DNA from: Nonomuraea sp. MG754425 | Lineage (GTDB): Bacteria; Actinomycetota; Actinomycetes; Streptosporangiales; Streptosporangiaceae | Direction: 5' to 3' | Assembly (NCBI RefSeq): GCF_021699195.1 | Contig: NZ_SSXE01000109.1 | Span: 1 to 32,785 of the forward strand | DNA length: 32,785 nt | Part shown: positions 1 to 7,506 of the stretch, in pieces | How the letters are laid out: every line of letters starts with the position of its first letter | Position numbering within the stretch: position 1 is the first letter of the stretch | Program-made: the position numbers and the translations under genes | The notes under the pieces: generated by a model | Told to the model about the DNA's origin: nothing | Seen by the model: the letters and a program-made list of their open reading frames with translations, nothing else | The model's database searches: none

Positions 1-821
1 CCGGCGAGCTGCTCGGCGTGCTCGTCGAGGGGGACGCGCCAGTCGACGCCCACGACGTCGGCCCCCGCCTCGCCGAGCACGCCGAGCAGCTCGCCGGTGC
101 CCACGCCGAAGTGGATGCGGGGCACGTCGGCGACGCTCTCGAAGATGCGCCTGGTGTGCGGGAGGATGAACTCGCGGTAGTCGGCGGGCGCCACCGCGCC
201 GACCCAGGAGTCGAAGAGCTGCACGGCCGAGGCCCCGGCGTCGATCTGGATGCGCAGGTGCCGGGCCACGATGTCGGCCAGGCGTGCCATGAGGCGGTGC
301 CACAGCTCGGGCGCGCCGTACATCATGGCCTTGGTGCGGTCGTGGTTCTTGGACGGCCCGCCTTCGATCAGGTAGGAGCCGAGCGTGAACGGCGCGCCGG
401 CGAAGCCGATCAGCGGGGTGCCGCCCAGCTCGCCGGTGAGCGCCCGGATCGCCTCGGTGACGTAGGAGACGTCGTCGGGCTCCAGCGGGCGCAGCGCGTC
501 GAGGCCGCGGGCGTCGCGGATCGGCTCGGCCACGACCGGGCCGACGCCCGGCTTGATGTCGAGGTCGATGCCGAGGGCCTTGAGCGGCACCACGATGTCA
601 CTGAAGAAGATGGCCGCGTCGACGCCGTAGCGGCGGACCGGCTGCATGGTGATCTCGACGATCAGGTCGGGGGTCGCGCACGCGGTGAGCATCGGCACGC
701 CCTCGCGGACCTTGAGGTACTCCGGCAGCGACCGGCCGGCCTGCCGCATGTACCAGACGGGCGTGTGCGGGACGGGCCGGCGACGGCAGGCACGCAGGAA
801 CGGCGAGTCGGCGAGGTTCAC
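1..821 (-). CDS. hemE: Uroporphyrinogen decarboxylase, 3' end beyond the window
   Basis: HemE decarboxylates the four acetate side chains of uroporphyrinogen III to give coproporphyrinogen III, a cytosolic step of heme synthesis. The reverse-strand translation shows the family N-terminus: CRRRPVPHTPVWYMRQAGRS, with the RQAGRSLPEY substrate-binding motif, followed by FFSDIVVPLKALGID and later GFAGAPFTLGSYLIEGG. About 273 of the usual ~350 residues are present; the C-terminus lies beyond position 1. The GTG at 821 gives MNLADSPFLRACRR. A GGAGAG stretch abuts this GTG with no spacer, so the start is not certain. An in-frame GTG at 860 would add 13 residues and may be the true start. The gene diverges from the small Cys-rich gene to its right. 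Family identity is very secure; only the start is open. Confidence 0.95.
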   Translation of the reverse strand, partial: MNLADSPFLRACRRRPVPHTPVWYMRQAGRSLPEYLKVREGVPMLTACATPDLIVEITMQPVRRYGVDAAIFFSDIVVPLKALGIDLDIKPGVGPVVAEPIRDARGLDALRPLEPDDVSYVTEAIRALTGELGGTPLIGFAGAPFTLGSYLIEGGPSKNHDRTKAMMYGAPELWHRLMARLADIVARHLRIQIDAGASAVQLFDSWVGAVAPADYREFILPHTRRIFESVADVPRIHFGVGTGELLGVLGEAGADVVGVDWRVPLDEHAEQLA

Positions 822-841
822 CTCTCCAGGGTCCCATGTAC

Positions 842-1138
842 GGGGAGTGGTCGCCGACACGGGCGCGAGGTGTCGGAAAAAGATGCATTGGACACCCCAA
901 ATCATGATCAGATAGTCAGATGAAGGTTTACCGGTCTGCTCGGCATCGGCATCGCACACGGGTCGAACACACCCCATGTCCGGCCAGAGAGCCGGTCTCG
1001 ACTGGGCCAAATGTTCGCCAAGCCACCGCGCGGCATCGATTCAGCGACCACTTTCGGGACACGCCGAGCGCGTTGCGGGGAATTGTCAGCGGCTCGTGCC
1101 AACGTCGGAGCCACGACCCGAAGAAAGGCCCCGGTTCG
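842..1138. other. Intergenic region between hemE and the Cys-rich gene
   Basis: This divergent intergenic stretch of about 300 bp holds no convincing gene. The part at 880-925 is less GC-rich than its surroundings. It carries a plus-strand promoter-like pair, TTGGAC (888-893) and GATAGT (911-916) with a 17-nt spacer. It also has an ATCATGAT palindrome at 901-908 and a direct repeat TCAGAT at 908-913 and 916-921. Open frames run across it on both strands but lack codon bias and resemble nothing I know. Confidence 0.4.
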
Positions 1139-1450
1139 ATGACTCGTGCGATGACCGCGTTGTGGAGTTCCCCAGAGCGCCGCAGTGAGCGCTGCCCGTC
1201 CTGCGCCGGGGAACGGCCGTTCGAGCAGCCACCGTGCCCCGACGGGCACGAGCCGGGCCGGTGCCCCGAGTGGGCCTGCGTCGAGTGCGGCCACGCCGTC
1301 GCGTTCGGCGCCGCCACAACCGACGCCACAGCGTCCGATGCCACAGCGTCTGATGCCACCGCGCCCGGCGTCGCGGCGTTCGACGCCGGCGCGATCGGGC
1401 ACGCCGAGACCACCCGCCCGGCACGCCAGCTTGTTACGGCAGCGGCTTGA
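1139..1450 (+). CDS. Small Cys-rich protein, zinc-ribbon-like
   Basis: A 103-residue protein of unknown function. Its core has CPSC (residues 19-22), C33, H37, C42 and CVEC (47-50) followed by H52. Paired CxxC motifs of this kind usually bind one structural zinc, so a small zinc-ribbon fold is inferred. The C-terminal half is Ala/Thr/Asp-rich and contains a DATAS repeat encoded by three 15-bp DNA repeats. The start is ATG 1139, preceded by GAAGAAAGG at a suitable distance. The frame is open upstream to 920, but that part lacks protein-like composition. It ends 60 bp before the preferred DUF3000 start and may be co-transcribed with that gene. I recall similar short Cys-rich ORFs beside DUF3000 genes in actinomycetes but cannot name a family. 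Confidence 0.65.
   Translation: MTRAMTALWSSPERRSERCPSCAGERPFEQPPCPDGHEPGRCPEWACVECGHAVAFGAATTDATASDATASDATAPGVAAFDAGAIGHAETTRPARQLVTAAA
1322..1366 (+). repeat. Three tandem 15-bp repeats inside the Cys-rich gene
   Basis: Three consecutive 15-bp units (1322-1336, 1337-1351, 1352-1366) follow the pattern GAYGCCACMGCGYCY and encode DATAS, DATAS, DATAP. Units 1 and 2 differ at two bases. The in-frame repeat suggests slippage expansion of the low-complexity tail. Confidence 0.8.
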
Positions 1451-1510
1451 TCACGAAGGATGAGCACCCCCGTGGTCCCCTTCCGCCCGTCTTCGACCTA
1501 CGCTTCGGCT

Positions 1511-2110
1511 ATGACACTCGGTGACCAGCCACCGCCGCCGCCCGCCGCCTTCGCGCGAGCCGCGGAGAGCCTGCGGCTGACCGAGGTCAGGCCGGAGATC
1601 GAGCTGGAGGATCTGCCCGCGCCGCAGCGGCTGGCCCCCTACTCGGCCGCCATCGGCGCGTCGGTCTACCGCGACGACGACGAGCTCGCGGTCGGCCGGC
1701 TGATCCTGCTCTACGATCCCGAGGGCCAGCGCGGCTGGGAGGGCCCGTTCCGGCTGGTGGCCTACGTCCGGGCCGACATGGAGCCGGAGATCACCTCCGA
1801 CCCGCTGCTCGGGCCCGTCGCGTGGAGCTGGCTGACCGAGGCTCTCGAGGCGCATCAGGCCGACTACTCCGCCGCTGGCGGTACCGTGACAAGGGCCGTG
1901 TCCGAGGGCTTCGGCAACAAGGCCGACGACCCGGTCACGACCGAACTTGAGCTGCGGGCGTCGTGGTCACCCGCGCAGGAGGATATGTCCGGCCATGTCG
2001 CCGCCTGGTGCGACCTCATGTGCCTGGCGGCGGGTATCCCCCCGCTCCCGCCCGACGTGGCCGCCCTGCCCCGCCGCCGTGATGATCCGGAGAGTGACCG
2101 AACGAAGTGA
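1511..2110 (+). CDS. DUF3000 family protein
   Basis: A conserved actinobacterial protein of unknown function; 199 residues from this start. It matches the DUF3000 pattern as I know it: a proline-rich start, then AESLR, APQRLAPY, DDDELAVGRLILLYDPEGQ, RLVAYVRADMEPE, WSWLTEALEAH, GTVTRAVSEGFG, ELRASWSP and HVAAWCDLMCLAAGIPPLPP. The start at ATG 1511 (MTLGDQPPPPP) fits the usual family length. It has no Shine-Dalgarno sequence, but TACGCT lies 6 nt upstream, so the mRNA may be leaderless. The alternative ATG at 1460 adds 17 residues and has AAGG directly abutting it. The gene sits between the Cys-rich gene and rnd, on the same strand as both. Confidence 0.88.
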   Translation: MTLGDQPPPPPAAFARAAESLRLTEVRPEIELEDLPAPQRLAPYSAAIGASVYRDDDELAVGRLILLYDPEGQRGWEGPFRLVAYVRADMEPEITSDPLLGPVAWSWLTEALEAHQADYSAAGGTVTRAVSEGFGNKADDPVTTELELRASWSPAQEDMSGHVAAWCDLMCLAAGIPPLPPDVAALPRRRDDPESDRTK

Positions 2111-2155
2111 GGGCACCAGTCAAGACAGCACCCGCGTCATGAGGCCGGTGAGCTC

Positions 2156-3382
2156 ATGACAGAAGAACGCACCGTGGAGCCGCTGCTGGAGCCGCGCGAA
2201 GGCATCCCTCCCGTCGTCGCCGACGCCGCCGGGCTGGACCGGGTGGTGGAGCGCTTCGCCGCGGGCAGCGGTCCCGTCGCCGTGGACGCCGAGCGTGCCT
2301 CGGGCTACCGCTACGGCAACCGCGCCTACCTCGTGCAGCTTCGCCGCGCCGGGGCCGGCAGCGCGCTGATCGATCCGATCGGCTGCCCCGACCTGTCGGC
2401 GCTCGACCGGGCCGTGGCCGATGCCGAGATCGTGCTGCACGCCGCCTCGCAGGACCTGCCGTGCCTGATGGAGGTGGGCTTCAAACCGCGCGAGATGTTC
2501 GACACCGAACTGGCCGGGCGGCTGCTCGGCTACGAGCGGGTCGGGCTCGGCACGATGGTCGAGACCGTCCTCGGCCTGCGGCTGGAGAAGGGGCATTCGG
2601 CGGCCGACTGGTCCACCAGGCCCCTGCCGGAAGACTGGCTGCGCTACGCCGCGCTCGACGTGGAGGTGCTGGTCGAACTGCGCGACGCGCTGCACCAGGA
2701 GCTGACCGACACGGGCAAGCTGGAGTGGGCGCGCGAGGAGTTCGCGGCCGTGCTCGGCACCCCGCCGCCCGCGCCGCGCTCCGACCCGTGGCGGCGTACG
2801 TCCGGCATCCACAAGGTGCGCAACGTGCGCGCGCTGGCGATCGTGCGCGAGTTGTGGACCATGCGCGACCGCATCGCCCGCGAGGCCGACCTCGCGCCGG
2901 GCCGGGTGCTGCCGGACGCGGCGATCGTGACCGCCGCGCTGGAAGGGCCACGTACCAAAAAGGCATTGACCGAAATTTCGGCATTCACCGGGCGGAGCGC
3001 GCGCCGGCACATGAGCGACTGGCTCGCCGCCGTGGCCAGGGCCAGAAGCCTGCCCGACAACCAGCTTCCCCAGCCGAGCACGCCGGGCGACGGCCCGCCG
3101 CCGCCCAACCGCTGGGCCGACCGCGACCCCGCCGCCGCCAAACGCCTGGCCGCGGCCCGTGCCGTGGTTTCCGCGCTGGCCGACGAGCACCACATGCCGA
3201 CGGAGAACCTGCTGCAGCCCGATGCCGTACGCAGGCTCACCTGGGAGCCGCCCGCCGAGATCACCGACGAGAGCGTGACGGTCAGGCTGCGCGGGCTCGG
3301 CGCGCGCGAATGGCAGCTCTCGCTGTGCGCCCGTCCCATCTCCACGGCCCTGGCCAGGCTGGAGACACCGGGCGAGCTCTAA
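2156..3382 (+). CDS. rnd: Ribonuclease D, DEDDy 3'-5' exonuclease with HRDC domain
   Basis: RNase D trims the 3' ends of tRNA precursors and other structured RNAs in the cytoplasm. The 408-residue protein has the full DEDDy catalytic set: D44 and E46 in VAVDAERASGYRYGNRAY (Exo I), D100 in HAASQDLPCL (Exo II), and Y164 with D168 in YAALDVEVL (Exo III). An HRDC domain spans roughly residues 215-295 (HKVRNVRALAIVRELW onward). The C-terminal ~100 residues form a second helical region. The start ATG at 2156 follows GGTGAG. It lies 45 bp after the DUF3000 gene on the same strand. Length and domain order are normal for actinobacterial members. There is a promoter region but no clear terminator before the next operon. 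Confidence 0.94.
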   Translation: MTEERTVEPLLEPREGIPPVVADAAGLDRVVERFAAGSGPVAVDAERASGYRYGNRAYLVQLRRAGAGSALIDPIGCPDLSALDRAVADAEIVLHAASQDLPCLMEVGFKPREMFDTELAGRLLGYERVGLGTMVETVLGLRLEKGHSAADWSTRPLPEDWLRYAALDVEVLVELRDALHQELTDTGKLEWAREEFAAVLGTPPPAPRSDPWRRTSGIHKVRNVRALAIVRELWTMRDRIAREADLAPGRVLPDAAIVTAALEGPRTKKALTEISAFTGRSARRHMSDWLAAVARARSLPDNQLPQPSTPGDGPPPPNRWADRDPAAAKRLAAARAVVSALADEHHMPTENLLQPDAVRRLTWEPPAEITDESVTVRLRGLGAREWQLSLCARPISTALARLETPGEL

Positions 3383-3438
3383 GCTCGTCGTACGGGCGAC
3401 CTGGCCCTAGGTCGAGGCCCACCTGAGGTTCGCGCTAC

Positions 3439-3468
3439 TTGACGCCTTCGGTGGCCCGGCCGTACGGT
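3439..3468 (+). promoter_or_regulatory. Sigma-70-like promoter of the Gfo/Idh-DUF993-isomerase operon
   Basis: TTGACG (3439-3444) and TACGGT (3463-3468) are separated by 18 bp, close to the vegetative actinobacterial consensus. The expected transcription start, about 3475, falls inside the palindromic operator at 3472-3485, an arrangement suited to repression. Confidence 0.6.
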
Positions 3469-3471
3469 TCG

Positions 3472-3485
3472 GGAAAGCGCTTTCC
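3472..3485. promoter_or_regulatory. LacI-type operator, perfect 14-bp palindrome
   Basis: GGAAAGCGCTTTCC is a perfect palindrome with the central CG step typical of LacI-family operators. It overlaps the predicted transcription start of the downstream operon. It matches the site before the LacI gene (12849-12862) at 13 of 14 positions. Control by that LacI protein is inferred, because other LacI paralogues elsewhere in the genome could bind a similar sequence. Confidence 0.75.
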
Positions 3486-3510
3486 GCATGTTGTGCCTGA
3501 AGGGATCCTC

Positions 3511-4656
3511 ATGAGCGTGCGCACCATCGGCGTCGTGATGAACGGCGTCACCGGACGGATGGGCTACCGGCAGCACCTGCTCCGCTCCGTCCTGGCCATC
3601 AACGAGCAGGGCGGTGTGACGCTCTCCGACGGCTCCAGGGTGAAGCTCAAGCCCGTTCTGGTCGGCCGTAACGCCGACAAGCTTTCAGATATCGCAACAA
3701 AGCACGGCATTGCGGATTTCACCACGGACCTCGACGCGGTCCTCGCCGACGACGACAACCTGATCTACTTCGACGCCCAGGTCACCAGCGCCCGGGTGAA
3801 GGCCGTGCTGAAGGCCATCGAGGCCGGCAAGCACATCTACGCCGAGAAACCCACGGCCGAGTCGACGCAGGAGGCGATCGCGCTGGCCGAGGCCGCCACG
3901 GCCAAGGGCGTCAAGAACGGCGTCGTGCAGGACAAACTGTTCCTGCCGGGCCTGCTCAAGCTGAAGCGGCTGATCGACGGCGGCTTCTTCGGCCGCATCC
4001 TGTCGGTGCGCGGCGAGTTCGGCTACTGGGTGTTCGAGGGCGACTGGCAGGAGGCCCAGCGCCCCTCGTGGAACTACCGGGCCGAGGACGGCGGCGGCAT
4101 CGTGCTCGACATGTTCCCGCACTGGCACTACGTGATGGAGAACCTGTTCGGCCGGGTCAGGTCGGTCTACGCCCAGGCCGTGACGCACGTGCCGGCCCGG
4201 GTCGACGAACAGGGCAAGCGCTACCAGGCCACCGCCGACGACGCCGCGTACGGGATCTTCGAGCTGGAGGGCGGCGTCGTCGCCCAGATCAACTCCTCCT
4301 GGACCGTCCGCGTGAACCGGGACGAGCTGGTCGAGTTCCAGGTGGACGGCACGCACGGCAGCGCCGTCGCGGGCCTGCGCAACTGCCGCGTCCAGCACCG
4401 TTCGGCCACCCCCAAGCCCGTCTGGAACCCCGACCTGCCCGCCACCGCGCGCTTCCGCGACGGCTGGCAGGAGGTGCCGGACAACGCCGAGTTCGACAAC
4501 GGCTTCAAGATCCAGTGGGAGGCGTTCGTCCGGCACGTGGTGGAGGACACGCCCTTCCCGAACGACTTCGCCTCGGGCGCCCGCGGCGTGCAACTCGCCG
4601 AGCTGGGCCTGCGCTCGTCCGCCGAGGGCCGCCGGATCGAGGTGCCGGAGCTGTGA
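3511..4656 (+). CDS. Gfo/Idh/MocA family NAD(P)-dependent sugar dehydrogenase
   Basis: Enzymes of this family oxidise or reduce a sugar, cyclitol or keto-sugar hydroxyl using NAD(P). The 381-residue protein has an N-terminal Rossmann fold (IGVVMNGVTGRMGY, residues 6-19) and the family catalytic-lysine motif AEKPTAES with K113. A catalytic-type His segment, FPHWHYVMENLFG, lies near residue 210 in the C-terminal alpha/beta domain. ATG 3511 is preceded by AAGGGA at 6 nt. The frame stays open upstream, but the operator and promoter occupy that DNA. It is the first gene of a three-gene operon; its stop overlaps the GTG of the DUF993 gene by 4 bp. The substrate is unknown. The partners suggest that oxidation is the first step of a sugar breakdown route. 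Confidence 0.9.
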   Translation: MSVRTIGVVMNGVTGRMGYRQHLLRSVLAINEQGGVTLSDGSRVKLKPVLVGRNADKLSDIATKHGIADFTTDLDAVLADDDNLIYFDAQVTSARVKAVLKAIEAGKHIYAEKPTAESTQEAIALAEAATAKGVKNGVVQDKLFLPGLLKLKRLIDGGFFGRILSVRGEFGYWVFEGDWQEAQRPSWNYRAEDGGGIVLDMFPHWHYVMENLFGRVRSVYAQAVTHVPARVDEQGKRYQATADDAAYGIFELEGGVVAQINSSWTVRVNRDELVEFQVDGTHGSAVAGLRNCRVQHRSATPKPVWNPDLPATARFRDGWQEVPDNAEFDNGFKIQWEAFVRHVVEDTPFPNDFASGARGVQLAELGLRSSAEGRRIEVPEL

Positions 4657-5819
4657 GGATCGATCTTCCCGGGTTCGGCTCGTACCCGCTGCGCGCGCCG
4701 GTGACCTGGCCGGTCGACGGCCGGCCGGCGACCAGCCGCGTCGTGTACGCCGCCGCGCACGTCGTGGCCGACCCGCTCGGCGACAACACACCCGGCTCCC
4801 CCGCCGCCGTGGACTGGGACGCCACGCTGCGCTTCCGCCGCCACCTGTGGTCGCTCGGCCTGCGCGTCGCCGACGCCATGGACACCGCGCAGCGCAACAT
4901 GGGCCTGGACTGGGCCGCGACCAAGGAGCTGGTCCGGCGGGTCGCCGCCGAGGCCCGCTCGTACGGCGACCCCGCCACGCTGGTGTCCTGCGGCGCGGGC
5001 ACCGACCAGGCGCCGCAGGCGGACGACCTGGACGCGATCACCGCCGCCTACACCGAGCAGATCGAGACCGTGCAGTCCGCGGGCGCGGGCGTGATCGTCA
5101 TGGCCTCCCGGCAGCTCGCCCGGGTCGCCACGGGGCCGAAGGACTACCACCAGGTCTACGGCAAGCTGTTCGGCGTGGCCGAGCGTCCGGTGATCCTGCA
5201 CTGGCTGGGCGAGATGTTCGATCCGAACCTGGCCGGCTACTGGGGCTCGCGCGACGTGGCGGCGGCCACCGACTCGTTCCTGGAGCTCGTCCACGCGCAC
5301 GCCGCGTCGGTGGACGGCGTGAAGGTGTCGCTGCTGGACGAGCAGCACGAGGTCGGCCTGCGTGCCGCGCTGCCCGAGGGCGTCCGGTTGTACACCGGTG
5401 ACGACTTCAACTACCCGTCGCTGATCAGGTCGGGCTCGCACGCGCTGCTGGGCATCTTCGACGCCATCGCCCCGGCCGCGGCGGCGGCGCTCCAGGCGCT
5501 GGACGCGGCCGAGGCGGCCGGCACGGACGCGGACCGGGAGCGGCTGCTGGCCCGCTACGACGAGATCCTCGCCCCGACCGTCGCGCTGTCGCGCAAGATC
5601 TTCGAGACGCCGACGTACCACTACAAGACCGGCATCGTCTTCCTGGCCTGGCTGAACGGCCACCAGGACGCGTTCGCCATGGTGAACGGAGCCCAGTCGG
5701 CCCGCTCGCTGCCGCACCTGGCGGAGGTGTTCCGCCTGGCCGACCAGGCGGGGCTGCTGGCCGATCAGGAGCTGGCCGTGCGCCGGATGAAGGCGCTGCT
5801 GGCGGTGAACGGGCTGTGA
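4653..5819 (+). CDS. DUF993 protein, DapA-like TIM-barrel lyase or aldolase (inferred)
   Basis: A 388-residue member of the DUF993 family, which has no established function that I know. Residues 215-270 resemble the end of the dihydrodipicolinate synthase/N-acetylneuraminate lyase barrel. VDGVKVSLLDEQ places K224 where the Schiff-base lysine of DapA enzymes (GIKDSSGD-type motif) sits, and YTGDDFNYPSLIRSGSHALL parallels their SGDD-glycine-rich segment. An aldolase or lyase activity on a keto-sugar is therefore inferred, not shown. The GTG start at 4653 lies in the overlap GTGA with the dehydrogenase stop, indicating translational coupling. Its own stop overlaps the next GTG in the same way. 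The C-terminus contains ETPTYHYKTGIVFLAWLNG, another well-formed and probably conserved segment. Confidence 0.85.
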   Translation: MRIDLPGFGSYPLRAPVTWPVDGRPATSRVVYAAAHVVADPLGDNTPGSPAAVDWDATLRFRRHLWSLGLRVADAMDTAQRNMGLDWAATKELVRRVAAEARSYGDPATLVSCGAGTDQAPQADDLDAITAAYTEQIETVQSAGAGVIVMASRQLARVATGPKDYHQVYGKLFGVAERPVILHWLGEMFDPNLAGYWGSRDVAAATDSFLELVHAHAASVDGVKVSLLDEQHEVGLRAALPEGVRLYTGDDFNYPSLIRSGSHALLGIFDAIAPAAAAALQALDAAEAAGTDADRERLLARYDEILAPTVALSRKIFETPTYHYKTGIVFLAWLNGHQDAFAMVNGAQSARSLPHLAEVFRLADQAGLLADQELAVRRMKALLAVNGL

Positions 5820-6682
5820 GTCTCTCCCTCAACCAGTGGACGACCAGGCAGTGGTCGCTGCCCGAGGCCGTGGACGGGTGCGCGCGGCACGGCCTGGAGG
5901 CGATCGGGCTGTGGCGGGAGAAGGTCGCCGAGAGCGGGCTGGCGCAGAGCGTCAAGCTGGTGCGGGCGGCCGGGCTGCGCGTCTCGTCGCTGTGCCGCGG
6001 CGGCTTCCTCACCGCGGGCGGGCTGCCGGGCGAGGAGGGCCGGACGGCCTTCGCGCGGGCCCTGGAGGACAACCGGCGCGCCATCGACGAGGCGGCCGAG
6101 CTGTCGGCGGCCTGCCTGGTGCTGGTGGTGGGCGGCCTGCCGGGGGTCAAGCCCGGCGAGCCGCTCCCGGCCGCCGGCTTCACCCGTGACCTGGCCGGGG
6201 CCCGCGAGCGGGTGGCCGAGGCGCTGGCCGAGCTGGCCCCGTACGCCGGGGAGCGGGGCGTCAAGCTGGCACTGGAGCCGCTGCACCCGATCTACTGCCC
6301 GGACCGCGCGGTGCTGTCCACGCTGGGCCAGGCGCTGGAGCTGAGCCTGCCCTACCCGGAGGAGCAGGTCGGCGTGATCGTGGACACCTTCCACGTGTGG
6401 TGGGACCCGCGCCTGTTCGAGGACGTCGCGCGGGCGGGCAGCCGGATCGCCGGCTACCAGGTGTGCGACTACCTGCACCCGCTGCCCGAGGACGTGCTGC
6501 TCGGGCGGGGCATGATGGGCGACGGCGTGATCGACTTCCCGCCGATCACGGCGGCGGTGCGGGCCGCCGGGTACACCGGGGACGTCGAGGTGGAGATCTT
6601 CAACGCCGACGTCTGGGCCGCCGACCCCGACGAGGTCGTGGCCACGATGAAGGCCCGCTACGAGCAGGTCGTCCTCGCCTGA
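5816..6682 (+). CDS. Sugar phosphate isomerase/epimerase, AP-endonuclease-2 TIM barrel
   Basis: A 288-residue protein of the xylose-isomerase-like TIM-barrel family (PF01261 type), which contains metal-dependent sugar isomerases, epimerases and keto-inositol dehydratases. Candidate metal ligands are the Glu in LALEPLHP, Asp and His in VDTFHVWWDP, and the Glu in VEVEIFN near the end. Other barrel segments are GLEAIGLWREKV near the start and GYQVCDYLHPLP. GTG 5816 overlaps the DUF993 stop by 4 bp. It is the last gene of the operon and ends 8 bp before a strong inverted repeat. With a dehydrogenase and a DapA-like protein in front, dehydration or isomerisation of a keto-sugar is a reasonable inference. 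The substrate cannot be named from sequence. Confidence 0.88.
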   Translation: MSLSLNQWTTRQWSLPEAVDGCARHGLEAIGLWREKVAESGLAQSVKLVRAAGLRVSSLCRGGFLTAGGLPGEEGRTAFARALEDNRRAIDEAAELSAACLVLVVGGLPGVKPGEPLPAAGFTRDLAGARERVAEALAELAPYAGERGVKLALEPLHPIYCPDRAVLSTLGQALELSLPYPEEQVGVIVDTFHVWWDPRLFEDVARAGSRIAGYQVCDYLHPLPEDVLLGRGMMGDGVIDFPPITAAVRAAGYTGDVEVEIFNADVWAADPDEVVATMKARYEQVVLA

Positions 6683-6690
6683 CGGGCCGG

Positions 6691-6719
6691 GGCGGCGGCG
6701 TGTCAGGCGAGCCGCCGCC
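6691..6719. terminator. Bidirectional hairpin terminator
   Basis: A perfect 9-bp stem, GGCGGCGGC (6691-6699) and GCCGCCGCC (6711-6719), has an 11-nt loop. It sits between the convergent isomerase gene (ends 6682) and methyltransferase gene (ends 6729). There is no U-tract, as is common in actinomycetes. Confidence 0.65.
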
Positions 6720-6728
6720 ACGGCGGTG

Positions 6729-7343
6729 TCACTCCGGCTTGTCCCAGACCAGCAGGTAGCGGCGCAGGAGCAGGCGGCCGAACCGGCTGCCGGGCAGCGT
6801 GCGGCGGGCCAGCCGGGCCGTCTCCGCCCAGGACAGGACGGGGTCCATGGCGGGCACGCCCTTGCCGGGGCCGCTCTTGGGGCCGTGGCGCAGGCGCAGC
6901 GCGCGGGAGGCGACCTGGCCCGCGCCGCTGACGAGCCAGTCGAGGAGCGAGCGGTTGCGCGCCAGGCCGATCACCACGAGCCGCCCGCCCGGCGCCAGCA
7001 GCCGGGTGAGGGCCGCGACGGCCTCGGTGAAGTCGGCGTGGTGGAGGACGGCGACGGCGCTGACGAAGTCGTACTTGCCCTCGGGGAGCAGGCCGCGCGG
7101 GTCGTCGAGGTAGTCGGCCGTGACGAACTCGACGTTGTCCAGGCCGCCGTGCCGCTCGCAGGCCATGGCGATGGCCTCGGGGGCGCGGTCGGCGGCCGTC
7201 ACCTGGGTGGCGCGGGCGGCCAGTTTGCTGGCCAGGAGCCCGTCGCCGCACCCCAGGTCGAGCGCCCGCTGACAGCCCGCGGGCATGAGCTTCATGACCA
7301 GGCTGTGGTAGTGGACGTTGTGGTTCCAGTAGGGCACGGACAC
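6729..7343 (-). CDS. Class I SAM-dependent methyltransferase
   Basis: A 204-residue small-molecule methyltransferase of the Methyltransf_11/25 type. Motif I is RALDLGCGDGLLASKLA (about residues 26-42), followed by the acidic end of strand 2 in VTAADRAPEAI. Motif IV is YDFVSAVAVLHHAD, and motif VI is LLAPGGRLVVIGL. It opens with VPYWNHNVHYH, a segment I recognise from actinobacterial ubiE-like proteins of unknown substrate. The start chosen is GTG 7343; an ATG at 7431-7433 would add 30 residues without family character. No clear Shine-Dalgarno sequence precedes it. It follows the rifampin-phosphotransferase-like gene on the same strand after a 150-bp gap, so joint transcription is possible. 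Substrate unknown. Confidence 0.85.
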   Translation of the reverse strand: MSVPYWNHNVHYHSLVMKLMPAGCQRALDLGCGDGLLASKLAARATQVTAADRAPEAIAMACERHGGLDNVEFVTADYLDDPRGLLPEGKYDFVSAVAVLHHADFTEAVAALTRLLAPGGRLVVIGLARNRSLLDWLVSGAGQVASRALRLRHGPKSGPGKGVPAMDPVLSWAETARLARRTLPGSRFGRLLLRRYLLVWDKPE

Positions 7344-7419
7344 GTGATCACGGTAGCGCCGGGGCTCCGGTGATGCCGGACTTCCTGATGATTTGTCATG
7401 ATATTCACGGTTTCGACAG

Positions 7420-7433
7420 GTGCCGCGCGGCAC
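7420..7433. repeat. Perfect 14-bp palindrome between the rph-like and methyltransferase genes
   Basis: GTGCCGCGCGGCAC is fully self-complementary. It lies 61 bp past the rph-like stop and 77 bp before the methyltransferase start. It could be an operator, or part of a weak terminator for the upstream gene; it has no loop bases of its own. Confidence 0.5.
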
Positions 7434-7437
7434 GGTT

Positions 7438-7506
7438 CAGGCCGGTTCCGGCAGCGGGGTTCGGGGCGGTTCCGACGTGCCCGGCGACGAGGCTCAGGCC
7501 GGTTCC
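7438..7506 (-). repeat. 13-bp direct repeat copying the 3' end of the rph-like gene
   Basis: TCAGGCCGGTTCC occurs at 7438-7450 and again at 7494-7506. On the coding strand the second copy is the last codons and stop (GAA CCG GCC TGA) of the rph-like gene. The first copy lies 56 bp further downstream in a different phase. Between them the motif GGTTC recurs in looser form. It may be a decayed short duplication. Confidence 0.5.

Noticed and set aside
920..1138. Upstream extension of the Cys-rich protein to ATG 920
   Set aside because: The added 73 residues are Arg/His/Pro-rich without codon bias, and a good ribosome site precedes ATG 1139.
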